NCBI GenBank assembly: GCA_947647645.1
Contig: CANSLE010000079.1
Span: forward strand, 1 to 9,186
Direction: 5' to 3'
Length of the DNA: 9,186 bases
From: an uncultured Microbacterium sp.
GTDB lineage: Bacteria > Actinomycetota > Actinomycetes > Actinomycetales > Microbacteriaceae
A program made the translations under genes and the position numbers. Shown here in pieces: positions 6,253 through 9,186 of the stretch (position 1 is the first letter of the stretch; each line of letters begins with the position of its first letter). The notes under the pieces are model-generated. The model did not search any database, was not told where the DNA came from, and saw only the letters and a list, made by a program, of their open reading frames with translations.

Positions 6253-9186
6253 ATGACCCTCCACGCCCCTCCGCGCCGTGCCGGCGCTCTTCGCCGCGCC
6301 GCTGCTGCGCTCGCCTGCGCAGCGCTCGCCCTCACGGGCGCCGTGTTCGCCGGCGCTCCCGTTCACGCGGCATCCGACGATGTCGTCTCCGTCGACTTCT
6401 CCGATCGCACCGGAGCCTTCCGCGGCGGCGCCTCCGGCATGCTCTACGGCCTCAGCGACGACGGCGTCCCCGCGGACCCGATCATCGCGGGCGCCCGCCC
6501 CACCAACGTCACGCAGAAGGCTCCGCACGGCGAGCAGCACCCGGGCGGCGACCCGCTCGAGGTCGAGGGCGCGTTCTTCCGCAACGGCGGCCAGTACCTG
6601 ATGGTGAACATCCAGGACTACTACCCGGACTGGCCGTACAACGGCGGGAAGCGTCCCGACGACTTCTCGACCTACCTCGACATCGTCCGCACGGTCGTCA
6701 CCGACATCCGCGACCACTCCGCCTTCCCCGACCGCTACGTCTTCACGCCGTTCAACGAGCCCGACGGCGGCAACTGGTATGGCAACTGGAGCGCGATGAA
6801 GGACTTCTTCCTCGCCGACTGGGACGCCGCGTACCGCACGATCAAGGAGATCCTCCCGAACGCGCGCATCGCCGGCCCTGGCGACGCCTGGTGGCACGGC
6901 ACCAGCACGCGGCAGATCCTGACGTCGGCGAAGGCGTCCGGCACGCTGCCTGACATCTGGACCTGGCACGAGCTGGGGGTGGAGAACCTCTCCACCTTCC
7001 GGTCCCACCTGGCCGAGTTCCGTCGGATCGAGCAGGAGGTGGGCGTCGGACCGCTGCCCGTGAACATCACGGAGTACGCGATGCGCCGCGACATGTCCGT
7101 GCCCGGCCAGATCGTGCAGTGGCTGGCGATGTTCGAGGACGAGAAGGTCGACGCGCAGACCGCGTACTGGACCTTCGCCGGCAACCTCAACGACAACATG
7201 GCCAAGGGCGGCGCCGCCAACGGCGCCTGGTGGCTGCTGAAGTGGTACGCCGATCTGTCCGGCGACACCGTGAAGCTCACACCCCCGCAGCTCAACGCCG
7301 TCGACACGGTGCAGGGCATCGCGACGATCGACGACGCCCGTCGCCAGGCGACCGTCGTCGTCGGCGGCGGATCGTCCGACGTCCGGCTCGAGCTGTCCGG
7401 CCTCGACGCCGACGTGTTCGGCTCGACCGTCGACGTCGAGGTCCGTGAGACGGCGTGGACGGGTCAGGAGGGCGAGGCGCAGGCGCCCCGCGTCGTCGCC
7501 GCCCAGCGCGCGACCCTCAGCGGCCATGAGCTCGACGTCACCATCCCGAACGACGACCGCCAGTCGGCGTACCAGGTCGTCATCACCCCGGCGCTCGCCG
7601 ACGAGCCGGTCGCCGATGCGACATGGCGCGCCGAGATCGAGGCCGAGAACGCCACGCTCGCCGGCGGCCTGCAGATCAACGACCGCCCGGCATCCGACTC
7701 GTGGACCTTCGCGGCATCCGGGCAGAAGGATGTGTCGGGTTTCACCCGCGCGGATGCCGCGGTGACCTGGCCGGTCGACGTGCCCGTGGGCGGCGACTAC
7801 CGACTCGCCGCGATCGTGGGCGTCGGCGGTCCCGGATCGCACGCCGTCTTCGTCGACGGCGAGTTCCTTACGACCCTCGACTACGAGCCCGGCTTCAACA
7901 CGACCTACCGGGGGCGCGCCGAGACCGTGCTGACGCTCGCCCCGGGCGCTCACGACATCTCCGTGCGCGCCAGCCGCGACGGATTGAGCGTGCTCCCGGG
8001 GGCGGCGGTCACTCTGGACCGTCTCGAGCTCGAACACCTCGACGGCCCTGAGATGCACCTCTACCCGGCTCATCTGGCGCGCACGGACGCGGCGCCGGTC
8101 GCGAGCGGTGCCGTTCCGATCGGGGACGGGGAGGGGGCGACGTTCTTCGTCGCTGCTCGTGAGAACGGGTACCACGACGTGGCCGTCACGTACGAGGCGG
8201 CTCAGGCCTCCGCCATCGTGCTCACGCTCAACGGCCGCCCGATCGACGGCCTCGGCGCCGACCACCCCGGCCGGTGGACCTCCACGGCGCGTGTGCACCT
8301 GCGCGAGGGCATCAACCAGATCGAGGTCACGGCGAACGCCGCGGTCGCGCTCGTCTCGCTGCGCACCACGCGCACGGCGGACGCCGACGCGGCGATCTCG
8401 CGCATCGAGGTCGAGGATGCCGATCGGGTCGTCCTCTCGGGCGGCGCACGCCGTCAGAACGTGAGCGCGCCCACGAACGTCAGCGGTCAGCAGGTGGGCT
8501 GGCTCGGGGGCGGCGCGGGGAACGTCGCGACGATCGCGCGCGGCGACGCTCTCCCGGCGGGGGAGTACGACCTGCAGGTGCGCTACTCCAACGCCGAGAA
8601 GAACACCGGCCACGCCTACAACGCGGACATCATCACGCGGTTCCTCGACGTGACCGAGGTCGGGGGAGGCACCTCACGCGGCGCGTTCCGGCACAACTAC
8701 TCCTGGAACGGCTTCTGGACGCACACGATGGGCGTCAGCCTGCAGACCGATGACGGCGACATCGTGCTCGGCAATGCCAGCGCGTTCGCGCCGAACCTCG
8801 ACTGGGTGGCCCTCGCGCCGCTCACGCTCCGGGCATCGAACGAGGTCGCGCCCCCCTCGGATGCCGCAACGCTCGAGGTGGTCTCCGGGCCGACCAAGAA
8901 CCGCTACCGGCTCGGCGAGGCGTTCTCGGCGGAGGGCCTCGTCCTGCAGGTCCGCGACGGCTCCTGGGTCACGCCCGTGACCGACGGCGGATACGCCGTG
9001 ACCGGGTTCGACGCCGCCACCCCGGGCGAGCAGGCCCTCACCGTGACGGCGGACGTCGCCGGTCGCACCCTCACGACGACGCTCGTCGTCGTGGTGGAGA
9101 CGTCGGCCGCGGAGCCCTCGCTGACGCTGTCCTCGTCGACGGTCGCCGCAGGTGGCTCTCTCACGGTGACGGCTCGCGGCCTGCCC
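6253..9186 (+). CDS. Secreted multimodular glycoside hydrolase, GH39-like, with carbohydrate-binding and Ig-like domains (3' end outside window)
   Basis: The frame is open from ATG 6253 to the window edge: 978 codons and no stop. A secretory signal (RR and a hydrophobic stretch) ends near VHA39/A40. The catalytic region (about 42-342) looks like a clan GH-A barrel. NEP at 168-170 gives acid/base candidate E169. TWHELG (H239, E240) follows, and NITEYA gives nucleophile candidate E274. YWTF and WWLLKWYADLSG come next. The 105-residue gap between glutamates, the ITEY motif and YWTF resemble GH39 (beta-xylosidases, PslG, some arabinofuranosidase-type enzymes). A beta-sandwich (343-452) follows. 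Then come a CBM6/35-like module starting AEIEAEN (458-597), a second without that motif (599-706), and a third starting IEVEDAD (718-858). A Big_3-like Ig domain (873-950) and the start of another repeat (LTLSSSTVAAGGSLTVTARG) close the visible part. Any cell-wall anchor would lie beyond the window. Clan assignment is fairly secure, family GH39 moderate, substrate unknown. Confidence 0.85.
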   Translation, partial: MTLHAPPRRAGALRRAAAALACAALALTGAVFAGAPVHAASDDVVSVDFSDRTGAFRGGASGMLYGLSDDGVPADPIIAGARPTNVTQKAPHGEQHPGGDPLEVEGAFFRNGGQYLMVNIQDYYPDWPYNGGKRPDDFSTYLDIVRTVVTDIRDHSAFPDRYVFTPFNEPDGGNWYGNWSAMKDFFLADWDAAYRTIKEILPNARIAGPGDAWWHGTSTRQILTSAKASGTLPDIWTWHELGVENLSTFRSHLAEFRRIEQEVGVGPLPVNITEYAMRRDMSVPGQIVQWLAMFEDEKVDAQTAYWTFAGNLNDNMAKGGAANGAWWLLKWYADLSGDTVKLTPPQLNAVDTVQGIATIDDARRQATVVVGGGSSDVRLELSGLDADVFGSTVDVEVRETAWTGQEGEAQAPRVVAAQRATLSGHELDVTIPNDDRQSAYQVVITPALADEPVADATWRAEIEAENATLAGGLQINDRPASDSWTFAASGQKDVSGFTRADAAVTWPVDVPVGGDYRLAAIVGVGGPGSHAVFVDGEFLTTLDYEPGFNTTYRGRAETVLTLAPGAHDISVRASRDGLSVLPGAAVTLDRLELEHLDGPEMHLYPAHLARTDAAPVASGAVPIGDGEGATFFVAARENGYHDVAVTYEAAQASAIVLTLNGRPIDGLGADHPGRWTSTARVHLREGINQIEVTANAAVALVSLRTTRTADADAAISRIEVEDADRVVLSGGARRQNVSAPTNVSGQQVGWLGGGAGNVATIARGDALPAGEYDLQVRYSNAEKNTGHAYNADIITRFLDVTEVGGGTSRGAFRHNYSWNGFWTHTMGVSLQTDDGDIVLGNASAFAPNLDWVALAPLTLRASNEVAPPSDAATLEVVSGPTKNRYRLGEAFSAEGLVLQVRDGSWVTPVTDGGYAVTGFDAATPGEQALTVTADVAGRTLTTTLVVVVETSAAEPSLTLSSSTVAAGGSLTVTARGLP

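Noticed and set aside
6232..8613. 793-codon - strand frame opposite the secreted hydrolase
   Set aside because: Antisense shadow of a GC-rich gene. The + strand product has a signal peptide, catalytic glutamate motifs and recognisable modules.

Overview
The window is a high-GC (roughly 70% by eye) stretch of an actinobacterial chromosome. The GTG start, the near-absence of A/T in third codon positions, and the frequent GGCATCC/GGATGCC heptamer together suggest a Microbacteriaceae-like organism such as Microbacterium. That genus guess is inference. All recognisable genes lie on the + strand and form one carbohydrate-utilisation locus.

Layout. Positions 1-425 hold the C-terminal sugar-binding end of a LacI-family repressor, whose 5' part lies outside the window. 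Positions 426-577 are a control region with two identical 17-bp sites exactly 42 bp apart, bracketing a plausible promoter. Next come a cytoplasmic GH36 alpha-galactosidase (578-2773) and two ABC sugar permeases (2770-3726 and 3736-4698). The first permease overlaps the galactosidase by ATGA and the two permeases are 9 nt apart. A lipoprotein sugar-binding protein follows (4786-6147), then a 13-bp perfect stem-loop (6165-6196). From 6253 to the window edge runs a very large secreted glycoside hydrolase that is still open at the edge (978 codons seen). It has a GH39-like (clan GH-A) catalytic domain, a beta-sandwich, three carbohydrate-binding-like modules, a Big_3-type Ig-like domain and the start of another repeat-like domain.

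How it fits together (inference). The secreted modular enzyme binds and trims an extracellular glycan. The lipoprotein captures the released oligosaccharide and the two permeases import it. The intracellular GH36 enzyme removes the alpha-galactosyl (or similar) residue, and the LacI-type protein senses a product sugar and releases the twin operators. No ATP-binding subunit is encoded in the window, so a shared MsiK-type ATPase elsewhere would be needed.

The points most worth a second look are: the uncertain substrate of the GH39-like/GH36 pair; the operator pair with four-helical-turn spacing; a perfect 20-bp tandem duplication in the permease 5' end that is read in two frames; the SBP-hydrolase stem-loop; and the over-represented GGCATCC heptamer.
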